Shown here: one piece after another, positions 1 to 7,568 of the stretch
Position numbering within the stretch: the first letter of the stretch is position 1
Layout: every line of letters starts with the position of its first letter
NCBI GenBank assembly: GCA_016926235.1
Contig: JAFGOZ010000711.1
Span: forward strand, 1-11,111
Source of the DNA: Bacteroidales bacterium
GTDB taxonomy: Bacteria; Bacteroidota; Bacteroidia; Bacteroidales; UBA10428
DNA length: 11,111 nucleotides
Direction of reading: 5' to 3'
Position numbers and translations under genes: made by a program
Notes under the pieces: model-generated
What the model was told of the DNA's origin: nothing
Databases searched by the model: none
The model's input: only the letters and a program-made list of their open reading frames with translations

Positions 1-63
1 ACATCCACGAAGCTTTTACCTGAGCGGATGATTGTAGTTTATAATCATGCTCGTGTGTGTTAA
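1..63 (+). CDS. possible 3' end of a gene cut by the window edge
   Basis: Frame 1 is open from the first base to a TAA at 61-63 and encodes TSTKLLPERMIVVYNHARVC. The other two forward frames stop within the first 30 bases. The following 229 bases are AT-rich and non-coding, as expected after a gene end. I do not recognise the tail, and 20 codons is too short to assign a family or to exclude a chance open frame. Confidence 0.3.
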   Translation, partial: TSTKLLPERMIVVYNHARVC

Positions 64-292
64 AAGATTTATCATGGATGTTTCATTTTAATATTTTTAG
101 AAAGACAATATAAAAATAAACTAAAAAGTCTCTATAAATTGTTCATAATATATGCAATGTATGAATATTTCATCAGTTCTCTTGAATCAATACTCAATCA
201 ATGACACGAAATATTCTTAACCCTTAACCTTTCCGAAATATAATAATTTTCGTTTTAACCTCAAATAGAAAATTGATTTTTAAGAATTCTAA

Positions 293-1624
293 TTAAATAT
301 CCTTCAATAACAAATTCTGAGGTGATTTTTCAAGTATTTCATTCAGTTTATCAAGAGCACTTGAAATCTTAACTAATTCCTTTGTATCTGCCACATCAAG
401 ATCTGAAACTCCACGCATGTTAAGCTCCTCAAGAACATAATATATAGAAAGTTTCTGAATGTCTACCGCTGGCTGATAGGTCCTGGCCTGATTGTCTTCC
501 TGGGAAATCACTTCACTAAAAATATTGCTTCCAACCAGTTCAAAGATTATCTCCCTGACCAGGCGAATAGGTATCTGTAAGGAATGAGCAATATCAGTAG
601 CAGTAAGTGGTTTATCTCCTTTCTGAAAATTTTTAATCACCAGATTGGCAATAGCCAAAGATAATATACGCTTAAAATGCAGATTTACACTTAGTGATTC
701 TGATTCCTTCTCGTATTTTTCAATATTCTGGTTTGCAAAACTTATTTCTGCTCCAAATAATACAACCAGCCAGCTCATTTCAAGAAATATTAAAAACAAG
801 GGTAATGCGGCAAAACTACCATAAATGGCATTGTACCTTGAAACCCCAACCTGACCTTTAATGTAAACAAACTGCAATAACTGAAATAATGTACCTGCAA
901 TAATCCCGGCAATAAATGCCGATTTAAAGGTTACACGTGTATTGGGAATTACCATATAAATGAATGTGAATAAAAACCATACCAGCACATAGGGTGTAAG
1001 CCCCATAAGAAACCTTAAAAACGGGCCAACGTATCCAAGTATTGAACTTCCCTGTTCCATTTTATCGATTTGGGAATTAATAAACACCGTTGCACTGCTG
1101 GAAAGTATAAGTAAAATAGTACCAATAAAAATAATTGAGAAGTAGTCAGTCAGCTTTCGGATAAAAGTCCGTGACTTTTTAATCTGCCATATATCATTGA
1201 AAGAGTTTTCAATATTACCAAGTACTTTCATTACTGACCAGAGTAAAAGTACCATACCTATACCTGCAACTAAAGATCCCTTCATATTATCAAGCATAGA
1301 ATCAGCAAACTTCAATATCCAGTCCAATACTTCCTGTTGCTCAGAGAACTTTTCCATCAGTTGCTGTTTTACCTTGGTATCATAATCAAATCCTTTGGCA
1401 ATACCAAAAACCATTGCAACAATAGGCACTACAGAAAGCATGGTATAAAAAGTAAGCGCTGAAGCCCTCAACTGTACCTTATCTTCGAAGAAACCCTTAA
1501 CTGCTACTACCAGGATACGCAGTTGTTTAAACAAGAAATTCCGACGTGGGGGAAGTTCTTCTATTGGCATCCGCCACAAGTCTTTATCTAAAAATTTTAA
1601 TGCCTGCTTAATAATTTTAGCCAT
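293..1624 (-). CDS. YihY/BrkB (UPF0761) family inner-membrane protein
   Basis: This 443-residue polytopic membrane protein matches the YihY/virulence factor BrkB family. The name 'ribonuclease BN' sometimes used for it is historical and misleading; the family's transport or envelope function is not settled. Family signatures are a first hydrophobic stretch near residues 53-80 (LRASALTFYTMLSVVPI) and the late motif near 265-300 (YNAIYGSFAALPLFLIFLEM, then LFGAEIS). About six membrane segments lie between residues 55 and 300. The N-terminal 40 residues are basic and cytoplasmic. Residues from about 315 to the end are soluble and contain a winged-helix-like stretch (LTATDIAHSLQIPIRLVREII), an extension found in a subset of the family. 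The gene is divergent from the ComB gene, with a heptamer-repeat spacer between them. No clear terminator follows it at 64-292. The family call is firm; the role is unknown. Confidence 0.9.
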   Translation of the reverse strand: MAKIIKQALKFLDKDLWRMPIEELPPRRNFLFKQLRILVVAVKGFFEDKVQLRASALTFYTMLSVVPIVAMVFGIAKGFDYDTKVKQQLMEKFSEQQEVLDWILKFADSMLDNMKGSLVAGIGMVLLLWSVMKVLGNIENSFNDIWQIKKSRTFIRKLTDYFSIIFIGTILLILSSSATVFINSQIDKMEQGSSILGYVGPFLRFLMGLTPYVLVWFLFTFIYMVIPNTRVTFKSAFIAGIIAGTLFQLLQFVYIKGQVGVSRYNAIYGSFAALPLFLIFLEMSWLVVLFGAEISFANQNIEKYEKESESLSVNLHFKRILSLAIANLVIKNFQKGDKPLTATDIAHSLQIPIRLVREIIFELVGSNIFSEVISQEDNQARTYQPAVDIQKLSIYYVLEELNMRGVSDLDVADTKELVKISSALDKLNEILEKSPQNLLLKDI

Positions 1625-1656
1625 AGTTGCTTATTATTTTGTTTATTTGCACCATG

Positions 1657-1731
1657 TTAGTTATTGGCTTTTAGCTATTGACTTTTAGTAATTTTTCAAT
1701 AGCTAATAGCTAATGCCCAATAGCCATTTAA
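1657..1731. repeat. inverted 7-bp-period repeat array
   Basis: Between the divergent BrkB-like and ComB-like genes there are five heptamers of the TTAGCTA/TTGGCTT type at 1657-1691. After a 5-base spacer come five heptamers of complementary type (CAATAGC, TAATAGC, TAATGCC, CAATAGC and a degenerate CATTTAA) at 1697-1731. The array therefore reverses orientation in its middle. The best pairing is a perfect 11-bp inverted repeat, TTAGCTATTGA at 1671-1681 with TCAATAGCTAA at 1696-1706, around a 14-nt loop. Function is unknown. It could act as a cruciform or RNA hairpin between two divergent promoters. Confidence 0.75.
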
Positions 1732-1788
1732 CATATAAACTTACAAAATATTACTAAAGAAAAGAAACAGAGGGGAACAAAAAAAACA

Positions 1789-2478
1789 ATGAAGATTGAA
1801 ATTTTACAACTATTGGATGGAGCTAAAAAAGCGAAGGGTTTAACCGTAATAATAGATGTATTAAGAGCATTTTCAGTTGCCTGTTATGTGAAAAACGGAG
1901 GAGCTGAAAACATAGTTCCCATTGGTGATATTGATCTTGCCTACAAATTGAAACAGGAAAATCCGGATTATATATTGATTGGTGAGCGCTTTGAACAAAA
2001 GCCGGAAGGTTTTGATTTTGGTAACTCGCCTTCGCAAGTAATAGATGTTGATTTTACAGGAAAAACTATAATCCATACTACCAGCTCAGGTACACAAGGC
2101 ATAGTAAATGCTACAGGAGCAGATGAAATTATTACCGGAAGTTTTGTAAATGCAATGGCGATTATTAATTACATCAGAAAACTAAATCCAGATAACGTAT
2201 CTCTCTGCTGTATGGGCTATGCCCTGCAATATTCAACAGAGGAGGATACATTGTGTGCAGAATACATTAAAAATGAGCTCGAAGGGAAAGAAAACAATTT
2301 TCCACAAATGCGCGAAATAATAAAAAACACAAGCGGACAAAGGTTTTTCGATCCTGAAAAAGAATCCTTCTCTCCACCCATTGATTTTGAGTGGTGCATG
2401 AATCTGAATGCTTTTAATTTTGTATTAAAGGTAGAAGATTGGATGGATGGGATGAAGTGTTTAAAGGCAATTTACTGA
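1789..2478 (+). CDS. comB: 2-phosphosulfolactate phosphatase (ComB family)
   Basis: This 229-residue protein has the full ComB length and signatures: IIDVLRAF at residues 21-28 (Asp23, Arg26), a GE pair at 65-66, PEGFDFGNSP at 72-81, TTSSGT at 97-102, an acidic EED at 151-153 before Cys156, and a C-terminal FFDPE at 186-190. Family members hydrolyse (R)-2-phospho-3-sulfolactate to sulfolactate and phosphate with Mg2+, a step of coenzyme M synthesis in methanogens. In Bacteroidota the physiological role is less clear. A link to sulfonate or sulfonolipid metabolism is only an inference, because no other gene of such a pathway is in the window. ATG at 1789 gives the usual family start (MKIEILQLL). 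A purine-rich AGAGGGG lies 13 bases upstream, rather far for a ribosome site. The gene converges on the next one with only 13 bases between stop codons and no visible hairpin. Confidence 0.88.
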   Translation: MKIEILQLLDGAKKAKGLTVIIDVLRAFSVACYVKNGGAENIVPIGDIDLAYKLKQENPDYILIGERFEQKPEGFDFGNSPSQVIDVDFTGKTIIHTTSSGTQGIVNATGADEIITGSFVNAMAIINYIRKLNPDNVSLCCMGYALQYSTEEDTLCAEYIKNELEGKENNFPQMREIIKNTSGQRFFDPEKESFSPPIDFEWCMNLNAFNFVLKVEDWMDGMKCLKAIY

Positions 2479-2491
2479 TTCCATCACCTCT

Positions 2492-4888
2492 TTACTTTTT
2501 TATTAATTTATAAACTTCAGCACGTTTATTTGGCGATTTTATTGAGATAAGATATATTCCATGTTGATAGTTTTCAGTATTAATAGAAATATAGTCTTCA
2601 TTTAACTGTTTTTCTACTATCACATACCCGTCTATTGTTAAAACCACAACCTTAATATTATTATCCTTAATATTTTTAGATCTTATGGTAAGTACATCAT
2701 CAAATGGATTTGGATAAACATAATAACCATTATTCTCGACAATCTTCTTAGTTATTCTGCTAAATCCAACATTCTCAAACCAGGCAATCTTATCTTCATA
2801 AAATGAACCAGCGAGAATATCCAAATCTCCATCATTATCCATATCAAAAGGATAAACACATGATGCATCATTGAAACTATCTGTAATAATATGTTTTTCA
2901 AAATTCTGGTTGCTATCATTTTCAAACCAGTATATACCGTTGTTTTCACCCGAATATGAAACCATGTCAAGGTCATCGTCCTCATCCAGATCAATGGCGT
3001 AAACTTCATTTTCATAATGACACGAATAATCGATTAAATGTTGTTGGAAATTTAAATCACTATCATTTTCAAACCATAATATTTCGCCATAGTAGGTAGT
3101 AACAAGAACATCCATATCCTTGTCTTTATCCAAATCTACCGCTTTTACAGAATATGCTAGGCTAACTTCACTTGAAATAACATGACAGGCAAAATTTACC
3201 ATATCCAGGTTTTCGTACCAGGCTACGGTATTTGAATATGAGGACGATAAAATATCTACATCTTGATCATTATCCATGTCGCAAGCGTAAATAGAATTGA
3301 ACCACTGGTCATCGGTATAAATTGTTTTCTCACTAAACGACAAGCTCCCATCATTATAAAATACTATAATATCATTATATGTTCCGGTTACAACATCTAA
3401 ATCAGTATCTTCATCCATATCACATACAAAAATTGATTTTCCTCCTTCGACACTATCAGAAATTACCCTGGTCGTAAAAACCAGGCTACCAAAGTTTTTA
3501 TGCCACACTAATTTATTAATCGATGAAGTAACAATATCCTTCTGATTGTCCCCGTCCATGTCAACAACAATAACAGAATTTAGATTCCCGACTGAATCCT
3601 CAATCATATGATATTTAAATAAACTATCTCCAACATTTTCAAATATCTTTACTTGTTTATCATAATGTGATGCTGAAACAACGTCTATATCCATATCATT
3701 ATCTATATCAATCGGGACAAATGATTTTAATCCATTCGGACAACTATCCGGCGTTTCAGTAATTCGGTTTTCAACAAAGGTTTTGTTACTATCATTTCTA
3801 TATATTGAAATTTTATCATCATCAAATGACGCTGATAAAATATCTATAGCGCTATCCTTATCCATATTTGCTGCAAATACCCACCTTGCATCCTTTGCAT
3901 TATCAGAAATGGTATGCAGTATAAAGCTTTTATTACTGTCATTTTCAAACCAGGAGATCTTATTATCCCCTGCCGATGCTGTGATTACATCCATGTAAGT
4001 ATCTTTATTTAAGTCAATAGAAAATACACACCGGGGATCCTTTAGTGCAGATGAAAAAATGCTTGCTGTAAAATTTTGAGAACCGTCGTTTCTATATAAA
4101 TATATCTTATCGAAAAGATCTGGCACTAATATATCCAGATCTGAATCTCCGTCAATATCAATTGGCGTAAAGGAATAACAATACCTGTTAAAATTTGAGA
4201 TTGCATGTGATGTAAAATTACCGGAACCATTATTTTCAAACCACATTAAATGGTTTTCGTTTTCAGCTGCTGAGATAATATCCATATCCGAATCTTTATC
4301 CAGGTCGACTGTCATTGCATAGTGGGCTCTATTAGCAGCGGTAGTAAGTATATGTTCTGTAAAAACCTGGTTTCCATTGTTTTCGAACCAGGAAACCTTG
4401 CCCGGGCTGTCCTCTGAGGTTGCAACAACGTCATTATCCCCATCATTATCAAGATCCTCCGTATATACAGAAGATGCCCAATCCATACTGGAAGAGATGA
4501 AATGCTGGATAAACCTCTTGTTGCTATCATTTTCAAACCATAAAACACTACCCCCATTTAAAAAACAATCTGCACAAACTGCATCCATGTCATCATCACC
4601 ATCCATATCACAGGCAACTACACATCTTGGTGAATACAGATCATCACCAATAATATGAGGTTCAAAAACAGTATCATTATTTTGATACCATACAAGCTTA
4701 GCCTCAAGATTCGAAGCAGATAATACATCCATATCACCATCACCATCCATATCTGCTGCATATACTGAAAATGCCTCTTTTGCATACGAATATGATTCTA
4801 CAATTACATGAGGCGGAGTTAAAAACTGAGCGTTTGCTGCTTGTATTAGTATAAATAAAGTCAAAAATATAATATTTGATTTCATCAT
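2492..4888 (-). CDS. secreted FG-GAP/VCBS repeat protein with T9SS type A sorting domain
   Basis: This is a predicted secreted or cell-surface protein of 798 residues. I chose the ATG at 4888, not the in-frame one at 4939, because it begins a signal peptide (MMKSNIIFLTLFILIQAANA, cut before Gln21). The upstream start would add 17 non-hydrophobic residues. The body, about residues 44-715, is 14 consecutive repeats of roughly 47-53 residues. Each starts with a calcium-type D-x-D-x-D-x-x-D loop (DMDGDGDMDV in repeat 1) and continues to W(F/Y)EN and F..H.I. This is the VCBS/FG-GAP-like beta-propeller pattern. Loops 6, 7 and 9 have lost acidic positions (DLNKDTYMD, NMDKDSAID, DMDGDNQKD). The last 74 residues, from YPNPFDDVLTI to YKLIKK, form a T9SS type A C-terminal sorting domain that should target the protein through the type IX secretion system. 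The ligand is unknown; adhesion or glycan binding is a guess. Confidence 0.9.
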   Translation of the reverse strand: MMKSNIIFLTLFILIQAANAQFLTPPHVIVESYSYAKEAFSVYAADMDGDGDMDVLSASNLEAKLVWYQNNDTVFEPHIIGDDLYSPRCVVACDMDGDDDMDAVCADCFLNGGSVLWFENDSNKRFIQHFISSSMDWASSVYTEDLDNDGDNDVVATSEDSPGKVSWFENNGNQVFTEHILTTAANRAHYAMTVDLDKDSDMDIISAAENENHLMWFENNGSGNFTSHAISNFNRYCYSFTPIDIDGDSDLDILVPDLFDKIYLYRNDGSQNFTASIFSSALKDPRCVFSIDLNKDTYMDVITASAGDNKISWFENDSNKSFILHTISDNAKDARWVFAANMDKDSAIDILSASFDDDKISIYRNDSNKTFVENRITETPDSCPNGLKSFVPIDIDNDMDIDVVSASHYDKQVKIFENVGDSLFKYHMIEDSVGNLNSVIVVDMDGDNQKDIVTSSINKLVWHKNFGSLVFTTRVISDSVEGGKSIFVCDMDEDTDLDVVTGTYNDIIVFYNDGSLSFSEKTIYTDDQWFNSIYACDMDNDQDVDILSSSYSNTVAWYENLDMVNFACHVISSEVSLAYSVKAVDLDKDKDMDVLVTTYYGEILWFENDSDLNFQQHLIDYSCHYENEVYAIDLDEDDDLDMVSYSGENNGIYWFENDSNQNFEKHIITDSFNDASCVYPFDMDNDGDLDILAGSFYEDKIAWFENVGFSRITKKIVENNGYYVYPNPFDDVLTIRSKNIKDNNIKVVVLTIDGYVIVEKQLNEDYISINTENYQHGIYLISIKSPNKRAEVYKLIKK

Positions 4889-5060
4889 TTTATAATTATT
4901 ATTATCAAAAACCAAGTTAATGTATGTTGAAACAATCAACCATAACAGAATTTTGATGATTAACTTTTAAAGGTTTTTTGAAAAATGTTATTAAGAACTT
5001 ATAATACAAGTAAATATATAAAACAAAATTAAATTGAAAGCATTTATTTGGAGGAATTTC

Positions 5061-5097
5061 ATACAAAGAAAGCGGAAAATAGATCATTTCCCGCTTT
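5061..5097 (-). terminator. rho-independent terminator of the PKD lipoprotein gene
   Basis: Read on the minus strand, AAAGCGGGAAA (5097-5087) pairs with TTTTCCGCTTT (5079-5069) over 11 positions, with one G-U pair and a 7-nt loop. It is followed by a broken T-run, CTTTG. It lies 34 bases after the stop of the minus-strand gene at 5131-5931. The weak T-run lowers confidence somewhat. Confidence 0.6.
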
Positions 5098-5130
5098 TCA
5101 ATAATGAGTAAAATTGTTCGCTTAATGCAG

Positions 5131-5931
5131 TTAGTACTTCTGAACCTTAATATCTACTAAAATTCTGTCATTATTAATAGCTTTAGTCATAATTGCACCC
5201 TTTTTACCATCAGCGTTTTCAAATAGAACAATATGATCACCTGATGCAGCAGAAGCCCCAAACGATTCATTATCATTTGTTATCACCAAGTCCTTTAACA
5301 ATTCATCGTGGTGCATAAAAGAAAATTCCGGAGAAGAAATGGGTGGATCAGAAGGATTATTCATAACTTTTGTATTTGTAGCACCAGGAATGGAATAGTC
5401 AGAATTATCCGGGGTGTCAAAGAAATTCACAGGTGTACCCAGTTGTCCGAATACCAGATCAATGGTTGGTCCATTGGTTGCATTTACTTCACTGTCAAGA
5501 AACATCTGTCCGCTGGCAGTAGAGAAAAACCTTCCATAGGTTGTGTTTCCGGCTTCCGTAGCAAATTCCACATCCTCATATGATATAATTGCACTATTGC
5601 CTGGAATTGTCAATGTTTTTGTTTCGGTTTTTTCTTCCTCTCCATTTTTAGCTGTAAGTGTTATCGTAAAACTCCCGGCCTTATCAACTGTAATGGTTGG
5701 AGGGGTTTTTTCGGTTGAAGCCATATAATCTGCACCTTCACCGAAAGTCCAGGAATATTCATCAGCACCAGTAGTGCTATTTACAATACTTACAAGGGCC
5801 ATAGGAGCCTGACTTGTAATTGTTGCTTCAAAATTCACTACCAGTGGGGTTTTTGTATCTTCATCCTTAGAACACGATGACAGAATAAAACCAACACATA
5901 GAAATAACATAAACCATTTTAACGTTTTCAT
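5131..5931 (-). CDS. PKD-domain lipoprotein, probably surface-exposed
   Basis: This 266-residue predicted lipoprotein has a hydrophobic signal, then the lipobox LSSC with Cys20 as the lipid site. SKDEDT directly after it resembles the acidic lipoprotein export signal known in Bacteroidota, so outer-surface display is likely (inference). Residues about 31-110 form a PKD/Ig-like domain with YSWTFGEG at 59-66, the counterpart of the usual YxWDFGDG. Residues 112-266 form a second, beta-rich domain ending in GDHIVLFENADGKKGAIM and ILVDIKV. It resembles the C-terminal domain of the lipoprotein at 10137-11003 in spacing and ending. The gene stands alone, with a terminator behind it and a MITE-like element 104 bases upstream of its start. 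I see no enzymatic motif; a binding or structural surface role is the best guess. Confidence 0.8.
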   Translation of the reverse strand: MKTLKWFMLFLCVGFILSSCSKDEDTKTPLVVNFEATITSQAPMALVSIVNSTTGADEYSWTFGEGADYMASTEKTPPTITVDKAGSFTITLTAKNGEEEKTETKTLTIPGNSAIISYEDVEFATEAGNTTYGRFFSTASGQMFLDSEVNATNGPTIDLVFGQLGTPVNFFDTPDNSDYSIPGATNTKVMNNPSDPPISSPEFSFMHHDELLKDLVITNDNESFGASAASGDHIVLFENADGKKGAIMTKAINNDRILVDIKVQKY

Positions 5932-6026
5932 AAATCAATAATTTTAATTAAATAATAATGTTTTATAATATGACAACTTAAAAGCATTTTACCCTAAAAA
6001 ACTTTTATATTAATTTTCAAATCAAT

Positions 6027-6035
6027 ATACTATTT
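6027..6035. repeat. left copy of 9-bp target-site duplication (ATACTATTT)
   Basis: ATACTATTT directly abuts the left end of the 6036-6247 element. The identical 9 bases abut its right end at 6248-6256. The next base on each side differs, so the duplication is exactly 9 bp. Confidence 0.65.
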
Positions 6036-6247
6036 CACTAGTGTCCAACAAATATTTGTTTATCCAATACGTGGAATATATTGCTTTTGTAATGTCTGAT
6101 TCTACAATACTTTATCCGCTACGCGGAATTTCGCCGCAGGCGATTAAGTATTGTAGAAAAAATGACCCCCTGGTTTGAAATACCTCGTAGAGGTATGACA
6201 AAATGGGCATTATAGCATTATTACAATAATTTGCTCGGACACTATTG
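6036..6247. mobile_element. MITE-like non-autonomous element, 212 bp
   Basis: The left end reads CACTAGTGTCCAACAAAT inward. The right end, reverse-complemented, reads CAATAGTGTCCGAGCAAAT, giving 10 of 11 matches over the outer bases and continued similarity with one gap. Perfect 9-bp direct repeats flank the element. There is no transposase or other plausible ORF inside, so it would depend on a transposase elsewhere. A 9-bp duplication is typical of several DDE families, including parts of the IS4 group, but I cannot name the parent. Inside are a 14-bp palindrome (AACAAATATTTGTT, 6047-6060), a large stem structure (6100-6158) and a 7-bp hairpin (ATACCTC-GTA-GAGGTAT, 6180-6196). It occupies more than half of the 393-bp spacer between the divergent PKD lipoprotein and sulfotransferase genes. 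Confidence 0.65.
6100..6158. repeat. branched inverted-repeat structure inside the MITE-like element
   Basis: TTCTACAATACTT (6100-6112) and AAGTATTGTAGAA (6146-6158) are perfect 13-bp complements. Between them sit two small GC-rich hairpins, CCGC-TAC-GCGG (6116-6126 region) and TCGCC-GCA-GGCGA (6131-6143). The whole can fold as a closing stem with two branches, like a small three-way junction. The local GC content stands out against the AT-rich surroundings. It could be a structured RNA or a DNA element recognised during transposition; neither is shown. Confidence 0.6.
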
Positions 6248-6256
6248 ATACTATTT
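6248..6256. repeat. right copy of 9-bp target-site duplication (ATACTATTT)
   Basis: This is the same 9 bases as at 6027-6035, directly after the right end of the MITE-like element. Confidence 0.65.
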
Positions 6257-6324
6257 ATGTTAATAACATGTTTTGTATTACAATTTATTTTTAATTTCTT
6301 TACATCTGTTAATCAATTTCATCG

Positions 6325-7251
6325 ATGAAAGAATACAAGGTAAAGCAAAAGGATAAAGAAAAGAATAAGGAAAAGGACAAGGAAGAACTAAAAGATCTGA
6401 CGCGGGCTGACAGAACTGCATATAAAATAGCACGCTTTTTTCACAGATTCCTGTCCAACCTTGCTTATAAAATAAATAAAGCCTCACTGGAACTTCATTT
6501 TCTTTTATACAAGATAAAATTTGGAGAAAGGGACGATGACATCTATATTATTACTTATCCAAAATCAGGTACTACATTGGTACAAATGATATTGTACCAG
6601 ATGACCACTGATGGTAATATGGATTTTGAACATATTTATGACGTTTCGCCCTGGATCAGAAATGATGCATATGTAGATATTCCACCAAGGGATTTACCTT
6701 CGCCCCGAATAATTAAAACACATGATCCATATAAAGATTTTGACCACCTTGTAAAAGGAAGGTTTATCTATGTATATCGTGACGGCAAAGATGTTGCCGT
6801 ATCAAAGTTCCACCAGGAAAAAAATTACAACAATCCTGACCTGGAGTTTGATGAATTTATGAAAAAATTTCTAAAACCTTCAAAATACGGTTGGTTTAGT
6901 TATACCAAAGCCTGGCTTGAGAATAAAAAGAAACTACCGATTCTTTATCTGACTTATGAAGAACTGTTAAATGACTTTGACAATGCAATACAAAAAATTA
7001 TAAAGTACCTCCAATTAGATCCGCAGAAAATTGATTTTGAAAGGGTAAAAGAAAGGACGCGTTTCGAATATATGAAGCAATTTCCCGACAAATTTGGAGA
7101 CCAGCCACCCAAAAAAGCCAAGGTATATGATCAGTTTCTACGAAAGGGAGTTATTGGTGACAGCAAAAATTATCTTACCAGCGAACATATTGAAGAATAT
7201 AACAAATTGCTGCATAAATATTTGAAAAATTTTGTAAAAGAAGAAAAATGA
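6325..7251 (+). CDS. PAPS-dependent sulfotransferase (sulfotransferase 1 family)
   Basis: This 308-residue protein has the cytosolic-type sulfotransferase fold, which moves a sulfuryl group from PAPS to a hydroxyl or amine acceptor. The 5'-phosphosulfate loop is PKSGTT at residues 79-84. The probable catalytic base is His133 in IIKTHDP. The 3'-phosphate site is YRDGKDVAVS at 151-160 (Arg152, Ser160). The C-terminal loop is RKGVIGDSKN at 273-282, which keeps RKGxxGD but has Ser where the family usually has Trp. The first 25 residues are very rich in Lys and Glu and have no signal peptide, so the enzyme should be cytoplasmic. The next Met after the N-terminal one is residue 88, inside the fold, so ATG at 6325 is the only reasonable ATG start. 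The substrate cannot be read from sequence; related gut Bacteroidota enzymes act on sterols. A run of small lipoprotein genes starts 47 bases downstream. Confidence 0.88.
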   Translation: MKEYKVKQKDKEKNKEKDKEELKDLTRADRTAYKIARFFHRFLSNLAYKINKASLELHFLLYKIKFGERDDDIYIITYPKSGTTLVQMILYQMTTDGNMDFEHIYDVSPWIRNDAYVDIPPRDLPSPRIIKTHDPYKDFDHLVKGRFIYVYRDGKDVAVSKFHQEKNYNNPDLEFDEFMKKFLKPSKYGWFSYTKAWLENKKKLPILYLTYEELLNDFDNAIQKIIKYLQLDPQKIDFERVKERTRFEYMKQFPDKFGDQPPKKAKVYDQFLRKGVIGDSKNYLTSEHIEEYNKLLHKYLKNFVKEEK

Positions 7252-7260
7252 TTATCTTTA
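7231..7260 (+). promoter_or_regulatory. possible promoter for the mini-lipoprotein pair
   Basis: TTTG at 7231-7234 is followed after 18 bases by TATCTTTA at 7253-7260, which fits the Bacteroidota TTTG / TAnnTTTG pattern except for the last base. It overlaps the 3' end of the sulfotransferase gene and would leave a leader of about 30 bases before the ATG at 7299. In AT-rich DNA such matches arise by chance, so this is only a candidate. Confidence 0.3.
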
Positions 7261-7298
7261 TGCTTATAAGCTAATTATAAACCCTAAAAAATTTTAAC

Positions 7299-7517
7299 AT
7301 GAAAAGATTTAAACATTTAAGAAAAGCACTGGCAATATTGTTGGGTGTTTTTGGATTATCTACATTGCTTTCTTCCTGCTTTAAAGAAAAGGATTGCAAG
7401 TGTACCTATTCTTACGATGGTTACACCCAGGAAATGATAGTAACCACAAAATCAAAATGTGAAGACCTTAAATTCAGCTATGATGGTCAAAGTATAAAAA
7501 TGGATTGTGAAAAATAA
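7299..7517 (+). CDS. cysteine-rich mini-lipoprotein, copy 1
   Basis: This 72-residue predicted lipoprotein has a basic N-terminus, a hydrophobic core and the lipobox LLSSC with Cys27 as the lipid site. The mature part is only about 46 residues and contains four more cysteines (Cys33, Cys35, Cys54, Cys70). Their order, C-x-C then KCED then DCE near the end, is shared with the next gene, so the two are paralogues. Shared words include KEKDCKC, KCED and SIKxxCE. I do not recognise a named family. The evenly placed cysteines suggest two disulfides or a small metal or redox site (inference). It lies 47 bases after the sulfotransferase and 51 bases before its paralogue, so it is probably co-transcribed with the latter. 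Confidence 0.8.
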   Translation: MKRFKHLRKALAILLGVFGLSTLLSSCFKEKDCKCTYSYDGYTQEMIVTTKSKCEDLKFSYDGQSIKMDCEK

Positions 7518-7568
7518 CACCATGAAAAACGAAATTCATTAATTACAAATTTTAAAGATTATAAAAAC

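Noticed and set aside
163..216. 9-bp inverted repeat (GAATATTTC / GAAATATTC) and a 19-codon ORF between genes
   Set aside because: The arms are AT-only words 36 bases apart, which is expected by chance in such AT-rich DNA. The ORF has no supporting features.
2752..4658. Several open frames inside the VCBS-repeat gene on both strands
   Set aside because: They are shadows created by the repeated coding sequence; the long minus-strand frame has a signal peptide, regular repeats and a sorting domain.
4889..4939. Longer start for the VCBS-repeat protein at 4939
   Set aside because: It would place 17 polar residues before a textbook signal peptide; the ATG at 4888 or 4885 gives a normal signal sequence.
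7522..7542. Six-codon ORF (MKNEIH) between the mini-lipoprotein genes
   Set aside because: It is too short to support. The spacer resembles ordinary AT-rich leader sequence.
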